From Pochonia chlamydosporia 170 (taxonomy: Eukaryota; Ascomycota; Sordariomycetes; Hypocreales; Clavicipitaceae): a stretch of 64,000 nucleotides of DNA. The position numbers and the translations under genes are program-made. The notes under the pieces are model-generated. The model saw only the letters and a program-made list of their open reading frames with translations. It had not been told where the DNA came from and made no database searches. Below, one piece after another: positions 23,618 to 36,202 of this stretch (positions are counted from its first letter, which is position 1; every line of letters starts with the position of its first letter). The stretch covers positions 2,232,001-2,296,000 of the forward strand of contig NC_035792.1 in assembly GCF_001653235.2 (NCBI RefSeq), given 5' to 3'.

Positions 23618-23689
<72 letters not shown>

Positions 23690-23934
23690 GCCTGGCTCTG
23701 TGGCCGTGGAAACGAATTGAACCATCGCGCGCCACACCACACCCCGAATAGTTTCCGCCTGTCGCCACTCCCGGGCACATATCACGTCGACTCCCGCACT
23801 CATCAGTCGCCACGTCCGAAAGCTCTCTTTCCGACTCCAACGTCCATGGATTTCTCATCGCGCAGATTTTGAACAAACGTGGCTTTGGTAGTCGCAAAGT
23901 AAACCGCCTGGCCTGCACCTCCTCAGCATTCACA
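21759..23934. other. Intergenic CDF-glycogenin region
   Basis: About 2.2 kb holding the CDF 3' end and the glycogenin promoter. CCAGAC/GTCTGG words occur near 22255, 22730, 22966, 23190, 23277, 23370 and 23397. A long (CT)n tract is listed separately. The Arg-Glu repeat frames on the minus strand are translations of that microsatellite, not genes. Confidence 0.55.
23622..23685 (+). repeat. (CT)n microsatellite, about 32 units
   Basis: Uninterrupted CT dinucleotides over about 64 bp, entered from a GACT tetranucleotide run (about 23600-23622) and left through GTCTG. It sits about 250-310 bp before the glycogenin ATG, the same place as the CT tract before the CDF gene, so it is probably promoter or leader DNA. 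Length is likely to vary between strains. Confidence 0.95.
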
Positions 23935-26770
23935 ATGTCGGGCGCAACCATGGGTGCTGGAGAGCAGCTCTATGCAACGGTGCGTTGTTTTTTTTTTTTG
24001 TGTCTTTGCCTTTGCCTTCTCGACGCCGCTCCCTCCATTGCGTCCAAAGGCTTCGCATATTGGCGGCTCTTCTAGTCCTGGCCCAAATTCAAGATGACTT
24101 CTCAGTTTGATTGATTAAGTCTTCAATGTTTTGAACAAAGCAAATGGGACCAAAATTGCCTTTGCTGACCCTCTCGCAGCTTCTCCTAAACGACTCTTAC
24201 CTCCCTGGAGCGCTCGTTCTTGCTCACTCGCTTCGCGATGCCCTCACAACCAAACGGCTCGCCGTTTTAGTCACACTGGACTCTGTGTCAGCCGACGCCA
24301 TCACCCAGCTTAAAGTGAGTTCTCTTCAGATCTCATCCTGACCCCGCACGACCATCCGGTCTTCTCAAGCATGACCTGTCATGTCATGTTCCCGACGCTG
24401 TAGTCTTGACATTTGTCTTGGAACATTTCCGAGAAGACCTAGATGCTCCGCACATGTTCACTGACGCGGTACTAATCATTACACCTGTTGCACAGGCTGT
24501 ATATGACTATGTTATTCCTGTTCCAAGAATTCGAAATCAGCAACCTGTCAATCTACACCTCATGAACAGGTCAGACCTGCACTCGGCCTTCACCAAGATC
24601 AATCTTTGGAAGCAGACTCAGTTTTCCAGAATAGTCTATCTTGACGCTGACGTTGTGGCTTACCGAGCTCCAGACGAGCTCTTCCAGCTACCTCATGCTT
24701 TTTCCGCTGCTCCAGATATTGGCTGGCCGGATCTCGTCAACACTGGGGTGATGGTTCTCACCCCAAATATGGGCGACTACTACGCCATGTTAGCCATGGC
24801 TGAGAGAGGAATCTCATTTGATGGTGCTGATCAGGGTCTAATAAACATGCATTTCAAGCACAACGTCAACCGCCTGTCATTTACTTATAATGTCACCCCG
24901 TCTGCTCACTATCAGTATATACCTGCGTATCGTCATTTCCAGTCTAGCATCAGCATGGTTCACTTTATAGGTTCTAATAAACCCTGGTTTTCCGGTCGTC
25001 ACTCAACTCAGGGTAACGCTCCCTTTGACGAAATGGTCGGCCGTTGGTGGGCTGTCTACGATCGTCATTACCGAACACAGGTAAGCCCCTATTCCATCCC
25101 CGTTTATATACATGTACCCGATTTGAACCCTTCAACCCCTCGTCGCGAAACTCGTTACTTTTTGGTCTTCACAGTTTTCGTGGAAATACTTGCTGATGCC
25201 CCAGGATAGGAGACTGTTTCGCAATCCGCCGTCGTGTGGCCCGCGGACCAATCCTCAGTCCACGGCGGTGCAGTTGCCACCCCTGTGTCAACTACTGCCG
25301 GAATACGTACGCCTCCAGGAAGTAATGAAGACAATCGTGCCGGCCAGCCGAGTGCTGGACAAACGACAGGTGAAACCCCATCTCAGCAAGCCTTACCAAG
25401 TGGTTTTATTGCCAATACTTCACATCCGCGCCAGCAGATACCAGCGGCACCTAGTGAAGAGAATACGGCTACAGAGACAACCACATATGATCACGGGCCG
25501 CGTCGGGTCGATATCGTGCAAGAATCTGCCACCCCTGGCCGCCAGCAGTCCTCTCTCTTGGCCACGGTCAGTTGGGACGCCCAAAGGTGGGATTTGATAC
25601 ATTTGCTCCCTAAAATTGCATCTCTAATATAGTTCGGAATGTAGGCACCCGCCACCGCCAGGGTCAAAGCCAGAAGCCATGAATTTTCCGTTGACTCATT
25701 ACGAGATGTCACGCGACACTAAGCCTTTTATTCCTCCTGTACGCTATCCCAGCCCACCAAAGAATATGTGGTTCGACCTTCCAGAACAGTCGCCTCCATC
25801 GTCAACCAAGAAGCCAAGGCAAATATTTCCATGGGAGGCCCATCAGCCCACTCCATCGCGCTCATTTACTACTGCAACAGTGTACGAGACTGACGAGCCA
25901 CCACACACCCACGAGTCTGATGAGGGCGTAAAGGGGCCAACCTCTGAAGATCTAGTAAATATACCGCCTTCAAAAGCTGCGGAGAAGTCTTCGGGCTCAG
26001 ATGTGGTGACTGGAAATGCTCAAGCTTCAAGTGACCCTTGGAGCTCATATTCAAGGGTTAATGCTTGGGACGATGTGCCCGAGATTGGTCGCTATGTTGA
26101 GGGATTACAGAGGCATCGTCGGACTAAAAGCCAAGGAGGAATTAGACTTACGGCCGGTGCCACAAGTCCCGGATCCGGCGGAGCCTCGCAGGCACCTAGA
26201 GCTTTCAAAGTAACGGACTTCCCGACGGAGGTGGAACGGCCAAGTTTACCGGTGACACCTGCGCCAATTAGGCGCCCATCATTTTGGGGTGATGACAACG
26301 AACTCTTAGACCCGGCCGACGATGGTCACTCACTTCCGATAGCTGAAGGCGTTCCATCGCAGTCAGAATGGGTATGTGTGCACGGAAGGCGCTGGGGGCC
26401 TGCCAATTGCCTGTGCGGTTTGGCTGACGTAGGACTCCCTCATAAGGACCCGGCTGCTCGGCTGCAAATGCTTGCACAGCAACAGTCTGAAGCGTTGTTG
26501 CGAAAACTTAGCGGCGATGATGGCGTACCGGGAAGAAGACCGAGTCACGAAATCCCATTGCGGCCATTGCCTTTCGGGTCTGAACCTGTTCAGTCCACGA
26601 CACACACGGCACATACCGCCCCCGCCGCAGTCTTAAGCCCGCAACCTGTTCCAGGGAAACAACTCACGGCTGGTATAGTTGATGATCTGAGTGGTCGTGA
26701 CGATTTACCAGCTGAGCATGCTGTCAAGGAAGAGGTTTCGCCTCCCCTTGTTGACGAATCCGAAGAATAA
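23935..26770 (+). CDS. GLG1: Glycogenin (self-glucosylating initiator of glycogen synthesis)
   Basis: GT8 glycosyltransferase that primes glycogen by glucosylating itself from UDP-glucose in the cytosol. join(23935..23979, 24180..24314, 24496..25080, 25210..25586, 25645..26770), 755 residues. The catalytic domain is residues 1-~260: GEQLYATLLLNDSYLPGALV, then YDYVIPVPRI and FTKINLWKQTQFSRIVYLDA with the metal-binding D110-A-D112. DLVNTGVMVL, DGADQGLINMHF and HFIGSNKPW complete the GT8 pattern. The long tail is Pro/Ser-rich and ends with conserved fungal blocks (YPSPPKNMWFDLPEQ, and SEWVCVHGRRWGPANCLCGL), which probably contact glycogen synthase. Four introns keep phase. Confidence 0.92.
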
Positions 26771-27554
26771 GCTGCATTTCTTTACGTTTTGGAAATTTTG
26801 CAATAAGCCTCTGTCTATTATGAAAACCACGATTCGCACCTTTCCCTCCATTTTTATTAGCATTTGCGTTCATCCATGTTAGTGGGCTCACGTCTATCCA
26901 AATCTTTTGGTGTATTTCATCTGTACAATAAAACTATATGAAGCGTGTTTGAAGGCAGGATTTTTTCAAATTCCAACATTAGGTACAGCCAAATCGACTG
27001 TGTTTCCTTTTGCTATATTGCATTTCCAGATGGCTTGGGGTTCAATTACGCTCTCAAGTCTTCTGCGCAGCCAAGATTTGGACAACAGTCACATAGTCTC
27101 TTGCCATGCACCAAGCAGGGGAGAATACAAACTCTCAACCTAGTCCGCGCCACTACCATGTGCTACGTACCACCCATCGTTAGTTGTTTACTGAGTACAT
27201 CTATCAGCCTGTGTTGAATTTTATGGGACAGTCAATTGGCAACTTGGATATGGCATATGTCTGTTGGGAATGGAAAGGTATAATCAATTCTTCGCAATCT
27301 GGGTCATGTAGAGTATCGTACAATGTTGGTCTTTTGATATTCTTGTCACCAGCATTACCAATCCCTAAACTGGCTCAGCGTGTTTCATTTTCTTCTTCAG
27401 TTCAGTTCCCAAAATTCGGTATAAGGAGCTCAATGAGTTCCATTCAGGATCATTCCATTGTCATTACGAGTAGCATGCATCATACTGCTTATTCATACAC
27501 TCCACTGTTCTACTGGCAGAAGATTTAAAATCATTCTGACGGGAATAAAGTATT
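26771..27554. other. Convergent spacer glycogenin-HRD1
   Basis: About 780 bp of AT-richer sequence between two 3' ends. No gene or repeat is supported. Confidence 0.55.
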
Positions 27555-30281
27555 TCAATCCTCATCGTCGTCACCGGCTTCTTCAACCGTAGCAGCTTTG
27601 GACTTGCCTTTGCCAGTCGAATCGTCAGAGCTCTCAGTCTCATGGCTCACTGTTCCACCAGAATGAAATTCGCGGCTCGGTGAATCCACTGTGTCTTGCT
27701 GGTTTAGTTGTTCATCACGGCTAACGTAGCTTGGCCGCTCCGCATCGCCGGGAGAGCTCGCCGGTTGTACGATATTGTCCACCGCATCAGAGCGTGACCT
27801 GGAATTAAACAACTGGCCAGCTCCGCCCCAATTTGGTACAACAGGGCTCGGGGCAACCACAGGTGTTGGTCTGGCTGTTTGTGAACTGCCATTGGTAAAA
27901 TCCCTGCCAGCGACTCCTGACGTACGGTTTCCTGGAGCAGTTGTACTGGCGTCTTCAGTCGAGCGTGTTCCATCGCCCACAGGCTCTGTGTTGGAAGATG
28001 CCACCGCAACGCGGCCGGTGGAGTGGTTAGGAGGTGAGGCTTCACCATTTGGGACTGTTGATGGGGCATGTGAATGGTGAGCGCTTGGCTGTGACCCATC
28101 CAGTCTTTGAAGTGGAATCAAAGACCAGCCGGGAGGCAGAGTGACACCCTCTGGCAGATCAGGGCTGCCCGCAGGTATCGCTGTACCATTCATCGGGGCC
28201 CCGTGGCGGGCCATGAATGGGCTACCTATTCGAGCTGGCATATTAGGTCCACTTGTGCCAGTGGCAAACTGAGGATAGTAGGCCTGCCATGCTGGTGCAT
28301 GGGTATTTTGACTCTGGGTAGTCGCGGCAGCGGCCGGGACATTGCCCATCGTGGCAATGGGTGGCTGTCCTCTTGACTGTTGCTCTTGAGGCTGTTGCTG
28401 CCGCCGCTGGCGGAGTCGTTGAAGCTCTGCCATGAGCAGATAGGCTACTTGTAGCTCTTGTTGTGCTGATTGTAGATTCTGCAGCTCCCTTTGTACGATT
28501 CGCTCTGTTTGATTAAGCAAGTGTCCAATCTGGTGCATATTATCTCCCAGAGGCTGTTGATTTTGAGACGGATTTACCGGAGCTGGACCATTGTCACCTT
28601 GGTTACCTTGCGCTTGGGGAATGCCAAATTGCTGGGCAAGTTCACGGGCTTGCTGGCCATTTGCTCCGAATCCCAGTCGTATCGGCCCCAAGTTGAATAC
28701 TCTCGGACCACCGTCTCGCCCACCGGGGGGTTGGACTCGGTTAGGTTCAGGTTGCCCTCCCAGTTCATTATTGTTCACATCAACCTGTCCTTGTCCAGCC
28801 GCAGCTTGGGGAGCACCACCGATGCGGATTTGCAGACCAGCTACTCTATTACGGCCACCTCGGCCACGATCCATCGTGACAGGCCTCCTACACGTAGGGC
28901 ACACTTGCTGCCGCTCCAGCCAGCTCTTCAAACACCCAAGATGCAGAACATGACCACATGGCAACTTTTTCGGGCGAACACGATCGATTGAACTCGGTTC
29001 GTTTACCGGATCCCAGGGTCGCATTTCTTCTCTGCATATAATGCATGTGTTGTCTTGGGAAAGTTCTTCCAGTGTAGCGTCGGGGTATCGATTCATTTCT
29101 TGGATCGCACGACGATACCGCAAAAGTGCGTTTAGCCTTTTGATAAAGTCTCTCGACGTCATGAAAAGATCTCTCATGATGTGAATAGGTAGCCCGTAGA
29201 ATCTGAGCAGCATGAAGAAGAATGCAACATAAATACCGAGTTTAATCATGTCTAGGCATTGTTAGGGATTAATCAACGGCCATTTTAGGGTAATACGATT
29301 ACTCACCAGTAACCAAGTCAAGCCACAGTACCCATTCTCCCTTGGTCGCCCAGCCAGGAACCTCAATATCCATCTCGTCGATGTCTTCCTCGCTTGGGAG
29401 GGCCTCCTGGTTGCTATGCGGCTCCTGGCCGTTCGCCGCAGCCTGCTCTCTGTTGCGAATAATGGCTTCCCGTTGGTCTCGAATTTCCTGCCTCCGTTCA
29501 GCTAGACGCTTTCTCGTCTGAGCTCTCACAATGTTTTGCTCCGCAATCGATAGGATATAGCGAGCTGCAGTCCGCCAGGAACATGTCGCCAGTACAGCAA
29601 ATTCGAACAGAAACATGACCATCATGTTTGGCCTTGCTTGTTGAATGACAGTATTGACCGTGTATTTGAGGATCAAGATGTCGTATATAAAGCTGATGGC
29701 TAAGGAGACACTCAATCTCAGGTGGAATAACCGAGGGTTTGCTGGCGGCTGTTGTTCTAGGAACTCTACTCTTCCGTCACCAATCCAGCCCCATACTTTT
29801 CCGGTGACTAGAGCAGTGAACATAACCAAAAACCAGGCACCTATCTCCTCGCGAAATATCGTCATTGCCAGGCATGTTTCTGTGATGGCAAACCAGGCTC
29901 TCTCGGTGAGTTGTTCGACTTCGACTGCACGAAGAGTGCCGTAGCAGAGTCTCGTGAGGCCATATATGAAGCTGCTGTAAAGTAGGAGGGTGAAGTTCAC
30001 AAGTGCCTTGGAAGATTTCTCGGTTAGCACAGGGTCAAGTCAGGCATGGGATGTCTTGTTGAGCGTTCGTTTACCAGAAGACAGAAATTGCTTTGGGCGA
30101 GATAGACCATAGCTGAGTAAAAGTTGGCACGTTGTTGGAATGCTGATATTACAACAGCGCCAGCAAGGGCCGTGGAGACCTAGCGAGAATTGTCAATTCT
30201 GATCAAGACGTTCCGCCAGAGCTATTGGCAGTTCCAAGCTGGCGACATCAAACTTACCCCTGCGTACCACCCCAAGCGCAT
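27555..30281 (-). CDS. HRD1: ERAD E3 ubiquitin ligase Hrd1
   Basis: Membrane-anchored RING ligase that forms the retrotranslocation channel and ubiquitylates misfolded ER proteins. complement(join(27555..29251, 29307..30006, 30075..30179, 30258..30281)), 841 residues. The start MRLGWYAG and next exon [20 protein letters not shown] match the first Hrd1 spans. Several membrane helices lie in residues 1-300. The RING-H2 domain begins at Cys346 (CIICREEM) and continues with [17 protein letters not shown] and CPTCRRP. The tail is Gln/Pro/Ser-rich and low complexity. The third exon's acceptor is placed at 30007 (AAG after a GCTAAC branch), giving [20 protein letters not shown]. An upstream in-frame ATG would add about 66 residues, but the conserved start is preferred. 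Confidence 0.92.
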
Positions 30282-30839
30282 CTTGGGCATTGGAGCTGTG
30301 TTTCCAGGCAAAAAGTCTGCAAATCGAGTTTTTTGGAATCTGCTATTGATCCATCTTTGTTCGCAAGTGGCCGCAGCTGGGGTGTTCACCGGGAACGAAG
30401 CTGTCGATGCGGGTTGAATACTTGATGCCACGTTAATGTTAAGCTCGTTTGCTGTCATCCACCATGACGCAGCAGGTACCACCAGCTATTTGGGTGTCTG
30501 GCACGTGATGATATGGTGAGATAAGCTCTCGGCATCCGATAATTACCCGAAGCGAATGCATAGTCAGCATTACGGGAAAAGGCAGCATCTTTGTCTAGCA
30601 TGGTGTTGCGAGACAATATGTGACCCAAGTGGTTTAGATGGTCTTCGGAAGCTATCTGGAAAGTTCAAGTAGTTCATGGCTAAGGTGCAGAATCAGTGTT
30701 GAATAGCAGCATGGGCGGTCATCTCAAAGCTTAGTTGTGCTGTCGCACGCTTGTGATGACCAATGTATCCGACTAACTGACGAGGGTTTGTTTTACCTTC
30801 CCAACCACGAAATAAAATCTTGCACATCACTAGGAATAA

Positions 30840-31318
30840 GGACCATATCATCGAGCCAGACTATGGCCATTCGAGCTGCATATTCGCAGCGACTTCCGCG
30901 GTGTAGCTACTTTTTGGCAAGACCGTGTTCGTGATCAACGTTGCTCAAAGTTGGGCCAAGATGTAGCGGTTACCCTACACCACATTAGCCGTGTTGGGGA
31001 CCGGTTCGACTTGAGGAAGAATGGATCCCAAATCATCAACGCCTTTAATGCCATCAATGATGAGAGATTGAGCCGTCTAGGTAAGCGTTTGCAGTAGAGT
31101 TTCTATCCAGTCTACCAACGAGATTATATCGCTGTTGTATTCATGTATATATCTGTTGTGAAACAGTTAACCTCCAAGGCTGGGGATTCTACGGCAACAT
31201 TGTGGTGGATGAACCAAAAGCGATAGGCGAATCGCAAGTACATCAAACAGGTATCCCGTTAGCCACCAGTGTGCCTAATCAAGACATTGGTTACCAATAC
31301 AGTTTGAAACGGTCATAA
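30840..31318 (+). other. Unrecognised gene-like fragment: two open segments joined by a canonical intron
   Basis: Reading from 30840 (after a TAA) to 31080 gives about 80 open codons, including DFRGVATFWQDRVRD and GDRFDLRKNGSQIINAFNAI. A GTAAGC donor at 31081 and CAG acceptor at 31166 bound an 86-bp intron in phase. The next 50 codons stay open (VNLQGWGFYGNIVVDEPKAI) and end at TAA 31316-31318. There is no in-frame ATG, so if real it is a 3' part or relic of a gene. I do not recognise the family. The amino-acid texture is more protein-like than in neighbouring frames, but chance is not excluded. Confidence 0.22.
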
Positions 31319-32923
31319 GGCTTGCTGGAAAGAGATGAGGGAAACGGGAATGGGGATCAAACTGCGCCAAACTCCAACCAGATGGCTGCAAAGCGGAACA
31401 CAAGACGGAAGGTCTTCCGCAGTTAAGCGACTTTGCGTTTTCATGCACAAACTGCTCCCACAAGCGAGGCTGTGGCGGCGGGTAGCAATGGCAGAGTCCG
31501 TTGCTTTTTGGCCTGATATGGTTGAATCACATCACCGGGACTGTAATCGCAGTACTCCGCGCAAACGTCTGGTGACTGCAGGCAGCATGGTCTGTCCGGG
31601 CTACGGTGATTTCACAAACCCCCGGTTAGGATGTTCGATGGTGTCAAGTGAGTGCAAAACAAGGAGCCATTGTTCTAATCCTGGTGGTCCGCATACCTAT
31701 ATTGCGATGGCCGTCGGAATCTCAACCACATGCTGTCTTTGCGAGGCTGAATTGTGAAGAGGACACATGCCGCAATATCCTAACAGATCGTGGTTCAACA
31801 CAAATGTATCCACATGGGTTATCCGAGTTTGCCTGGGAGTACGGAGTTGAATTTATTGGCAAAAGGAACAGACCACAATCTCCCAGTCAATGGGGTAATG
31901 TCAAGTCTACCATATGAGGCAATGTGCGGCAACAAACGTATACCATGCGCAGACAATTCTCCTCCGAACAAGGGGAGTAAACATGCAGTGGCGAATTCTG
32001 TAGGGTTCAGGTAACAAACTGCGGAATACAACGCGAGTGAGCGAGTTACAGCATCTGTGCCAAGATTGGCATCTCGTAGAGGAATGCAAATTAGCACACC
32101 ATGATTCTTTCATGTCCAGGCAAAGTTGTCGTGAGGAAAGGATCCAGGCTGCATCCTGCTCGCCAAGCTTCCAAACTTGGCGACTGGACAGCTGATCTCT
32201 GTGCTTCTCTACGGAGGAATTAAGTAAGACTTCGGCAACTAATTACAGTACAGTACTATGTTCTGCATGGTAGAGGGCATAAAACGGGCCAACATATTGG
32301 TAGGGGCAAGTTGGCAACGTAATGCTGATTTGGCATACAGTAATCTTGCAATTGTTTAAATGGCGTGTGTGCGAAGAGTACCGGCACAGCAATTACAGGA
32401 GTACAGTATTAATATCAACGGAGGAACGTTGAGTTGGGGTTCCTGAATCCTGACCAGTCTTATCCAAGTGGGATGTTGACAAGAGAAATTTCGGGGATCT
32501 AATCCTTGTTAAATCCCGATCGTGTTGACCCCTGGTTCCGGGTGGTGGACGCACGCACATACATAAAGTACAACAAATATATTAGGTACCACGTAGGTAC
32601 CTGGGCATAATAGGTACTGGACGTGCCGAAATGAGTATATATTAATTGTACTGTATGTACTTACCGTACTTGGTCCAATGGTTCAGTGCCAACAACCACG
32701 GATCCCTGACCACGTGAGATTTGCGCACCAGACAAAGCACTCCGTACCAACGGAGTATTGATCCATGTCCTATTCGAAGTGGTCGCGTCAAGTCCACACA
32801 AGACGGTTCGGCAGAGTGGCCACTCGTCGGGTCGTCACCTCACTAATTCGACAATACAACACAATATTGGCTCTCTTTGGTAATCGGTAGCGACGGGAGG
32901 CCCTTCGCCCCGGGTCCCCTGAG

Positions 32924-32953
32924 GTTGTGCCTCGTTGTGCCTCGTTGTGCCTC
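32924..32953 (+). repeat. Three tandem copies of a 10-bp unit
   Basis: GTTGTGCCTC is repeated exactly at 32924-32933, 32934-32943 and 32944-32953, within the gene-poor region. Confidence 0.9.
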
Positions 32954-33790
32954 TTGATGCAGGAGAACCATCTGGGACCAGGACCATGACACCCAGCAGC
33001 GGTTACGGGCGACAGAGAAACCCTTGAAATGGAACCGGACAGACATGGACCAGACCAGACAGTTTCGTCGGGGGTCTTGAAAGTGTCTGGTGAAAAAGCA
33101 GAGCTGGGCAACTTTACTCTGTAGCATCACAAAGCCCCAGCATATGTCCATTCTGTGCGGAGTAGTTCAGCATGACTGACTTTCTTTTTCACAACTTCAA
33201 ACTGTCCTGACTTCATTTCGCAAGCAATCACCCCCTCCTGGCTCATCAAGGCGTCGAGGCGATGCATCACCTCACACGCACACGGGAAGTCTCTGCCAGA
33301 TGATACATTGATACTAACCGGAGGAACGTTGAACCATCCCACCAGACTGCTACCACACCAGACTGTCATCAGCTTTCAAATGCCTCCATGTCGCTTCAAT
33401 GTTCGGCCGCATAGTGTGCTGTACAGTACTGTATGGAGGGGCTACATGTACATGTATCTCTTTGGATTCAACGGCCACGCAACATTCATACAACAAGCGG
33501 GGGGACTTGCAAGTTTCTCGAGTTATAGGTTCTAGATTCTCACACCAGCTTGGAGCTTTGCCCGCAGCTTGTTCCCTTGGTGGCCTCTCACTCTCATGAC
33601 GGGAGCCAGGAACTGGAGATATCAAACCACCCCCATCTGCATCCGTGCGTATGTCAACCAACGACATCAACGACATCAATGACAGGCTGGACCAGACTCA
33701 GACCAGACCGTTGGCGGGGTGTCCGGCATGATACCGCGCAGTGCAGCGCAGTGGCTGACTGAGATGCACGGATGGCGCGTACTCCGTGAT

Positions 33791-33835
33791 CACACCAGAC
33801 ATGGACACACCAGACATGGACACACCAGACATGGA
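33791..33835 (+). repeat. Three perfect tandem copies of a 15-bp unit containing CCAGAC
   Basis: The unit CACACCAGACATGGA occurs at 33791-33805, 33806-33820 and 33821-33835, followed by a partial copy and a CAC-rich stretch. Each unit holds the ACCAGAC word, which suggests how that word can multiply by slippage. Confidence 0.92.
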
Positions 33836-36172
33836 CACCAGACACACCACACACCACACGCTCTGATGGGTTGACGGCCGCATTGGATCCCAGATGTCGT
33901 TTAACGTTGGCGAGGGACGGGTGTTAGCGCCTTGTAGTGGTTGCCTGCACCCAACGTGTCGGGTCGACCTTGCGCAAGTGTGCACATGCATGCATGTCTT
34001 CAATCAAATGTAGTGATGATGATTTCCAAACTATTTGTAGATTCTTGATCGCTCCCAGGTTGTCTGACGAGCTGGTAATGTACATATGTAGCATATGGAG
34101 AACATTGCTACCCCCAGGCAACATTGAATTTGATGCATACAGTAGACATGGTCAGTAGTCTGGTTGACAAGAGTGGTGCAGATGTCCTCGAATACTCAAG
34201 TACCTGACTAGCTAGACAGATACATTTGTAAACTACTATGTCAATAAAACGTCAATGATACCCTGTTTCGGCATCGCCGTGATTCAACACGTCCATGTCT
34301 GGTCCAATAGTTCAATCGACTTGGCGCAAATAGTTGTTCCTGTTGGCCATGGCTGCTGATTACGTGCCCAAACAAGCACTTGACAAGGAAGTCAAAGTAG
34401 TGACGATTACAGTATTTTATCAACGTTTACGGGTACAGTACTGAATCAAATGACCAAATGACCAAATGGACCTGGCCTGGCCTGTGTGTATTCGGGTCAC
34501 AACCAGACCAGACTCGGACTCGTCTGCCACATCCCGAACAATGAGTCTGGTACATCAGATGTCTGGTTTTGTTACTGTACATGTGGATTTTGATTTGCGA
34601 TATGGCCTTGATAGGCTGCGCGTGGTCAGAGAGTTGAACACGTACCTACCATACACTGCAGCCTCCGCGCATACCAGACAGTAAAATGACTGCATGTGGA
34701 CATCAACATCTACATATGTACAGAATCAGTCGAGGCGCACACCCCCAGCTTTGGCGAGTTGAAGAGGCTTTGGCGACTGCCACACCGACAACCGGGCAGC
34801 AACGACGAACTTCGGCTATCGAAGATTTCGCGTCGAGGAGTTTGCAGCTTCAGTGTGCGTGTGTGTGTGTGTGGTGTCCAATCCACCTGTGAAGCAAACG
34901 AGGCTGGACAACGACGACAGCCACACCGGAGACTGCGCAAACGAAAAGAGAATACAACATGTATGCACTCCGTACAGTACATGTACGTTCCTGGGTATCA
35001 AAAGCCACCCCAAAGCAGCTCTTATGCCAAAATTGGCACCATGGCCATCGTGGGGAAACAAGACTCGGCACCCTCAAAGAAGGACTTGTGTAGTACCAAC
35101 ATTGAAGCTACCCAGGTGCAGTACCTAGGAAGATTGGGTCAGTCTGGTTGTGAATCAAATGCGTCCAAGATGGCTACTACATACACACCATAATTGCAGA
35201 CGTGCTGCATGTGCAATTTACACGATCTATGCGCAATACCCGAGTATCTTGACAACTTATTATTACGGGCCGGCTTCAGGAAATCCGATGGCCACAACCT
35301 GAAAGAAGCAACGACGCCGCGCGTTCAACAACAGACTTGCTGCTCTGCCGCGTTGGTTGACGAATTTTACCAATTCAGCATCCATCTTTGCAATAATCCA
35401 GTTTCCGCAAAATGCCAGTCAGCCATAAATGCACCCACCGTCGGAACTTGTCTGTTTCGCAAGGCCGTTCGATGGATCAAAAGCAAAAGCGGGAGGAGAA
35501 ACTCATGCGCCATCCATCTCAGGAGAACAGGGATCCCGGATCTCGCTCAAGTCGGTGTGTATCATGGACTCGACGTTTCTGGGAATGAGGCTTCAATGCC
35601 CTCTGATCGAACCGTCCCATGTCTCACTCAAGACGGCAAAAGGCGAGACACCATGCGACGCCTCACTCCCCAACCTTGAGATGGTGCATCCAGACTCTCA
35701 AGCCACCGAGCGTGACCTTCTCGTTGGGGGCCACGGGGACCATAAACCTCACACCCCGAGCTAGTTGGTTGTTGGCTAACTGGTCTGGACCTATTTGACC
35801 CCCCCAGTCCCATCCATATCCATATTGGGACGGAGTAAGCCGAGTAAACACAAAGGACGGAATGACACAGATCATGCTGTGCCGAAGCAAACATGAGTGA
35901 CCCGGCACAATATACTCCATACAGACAGAGTACAACATCTCCACTGCTCGACAATTGTGGATGTGGACGGCGAGGCACTGTCAGAGACCCGAGTCTTTGT
36001 TCTTGATTCTTCCTCCTGGAGAAAAGAGGGGGAGAATACATCAGCTCCAGGTTTTTGCAACGCTTGTACAGTACCTCCAAGACCGCCCGTGACAAACCTC
36101 TAGTCTTCAAGGTTTGGCCCCCACCGCCGCCCGTTCTCAAGGGCTGATGGCGTAGTGACAAGAGTTGGAAAA

Positions 36173-36202
36173 CACCAGACCAGACCAGACATGGACCAGA
36201 CT
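36173..36202 (+). repeat. Short array of ACCAGAC words
   Basis: Four CCAGAC copies lie within 30 bp: three joined at 5-bp spacing, and a fourth after an ATGGA spacer. The CAGAC-ATGGA-CCAGAC order matches the 15-bp repeat at 33.8 kb. Confidence 0.85.

Noticed and set aside
23498..23951. Minus-strand frames with long Arg-Glu repeats
   Set aside because: Pure translation of the (CT)n microsatellite.
30282..30482. 66-residue N-terminal extension of HRD1 from an upstream in-frame ATG
   Set aside because: The conserved Hrd1 start MRLGWYAG lies at 30281; the extension has no membrane or family features.
35194..35764. 161-codon and overlapping 111-codon frames
   Set aside because: Two overlapping frames are open, with no motif; chance frames in the gene-poor DNA.
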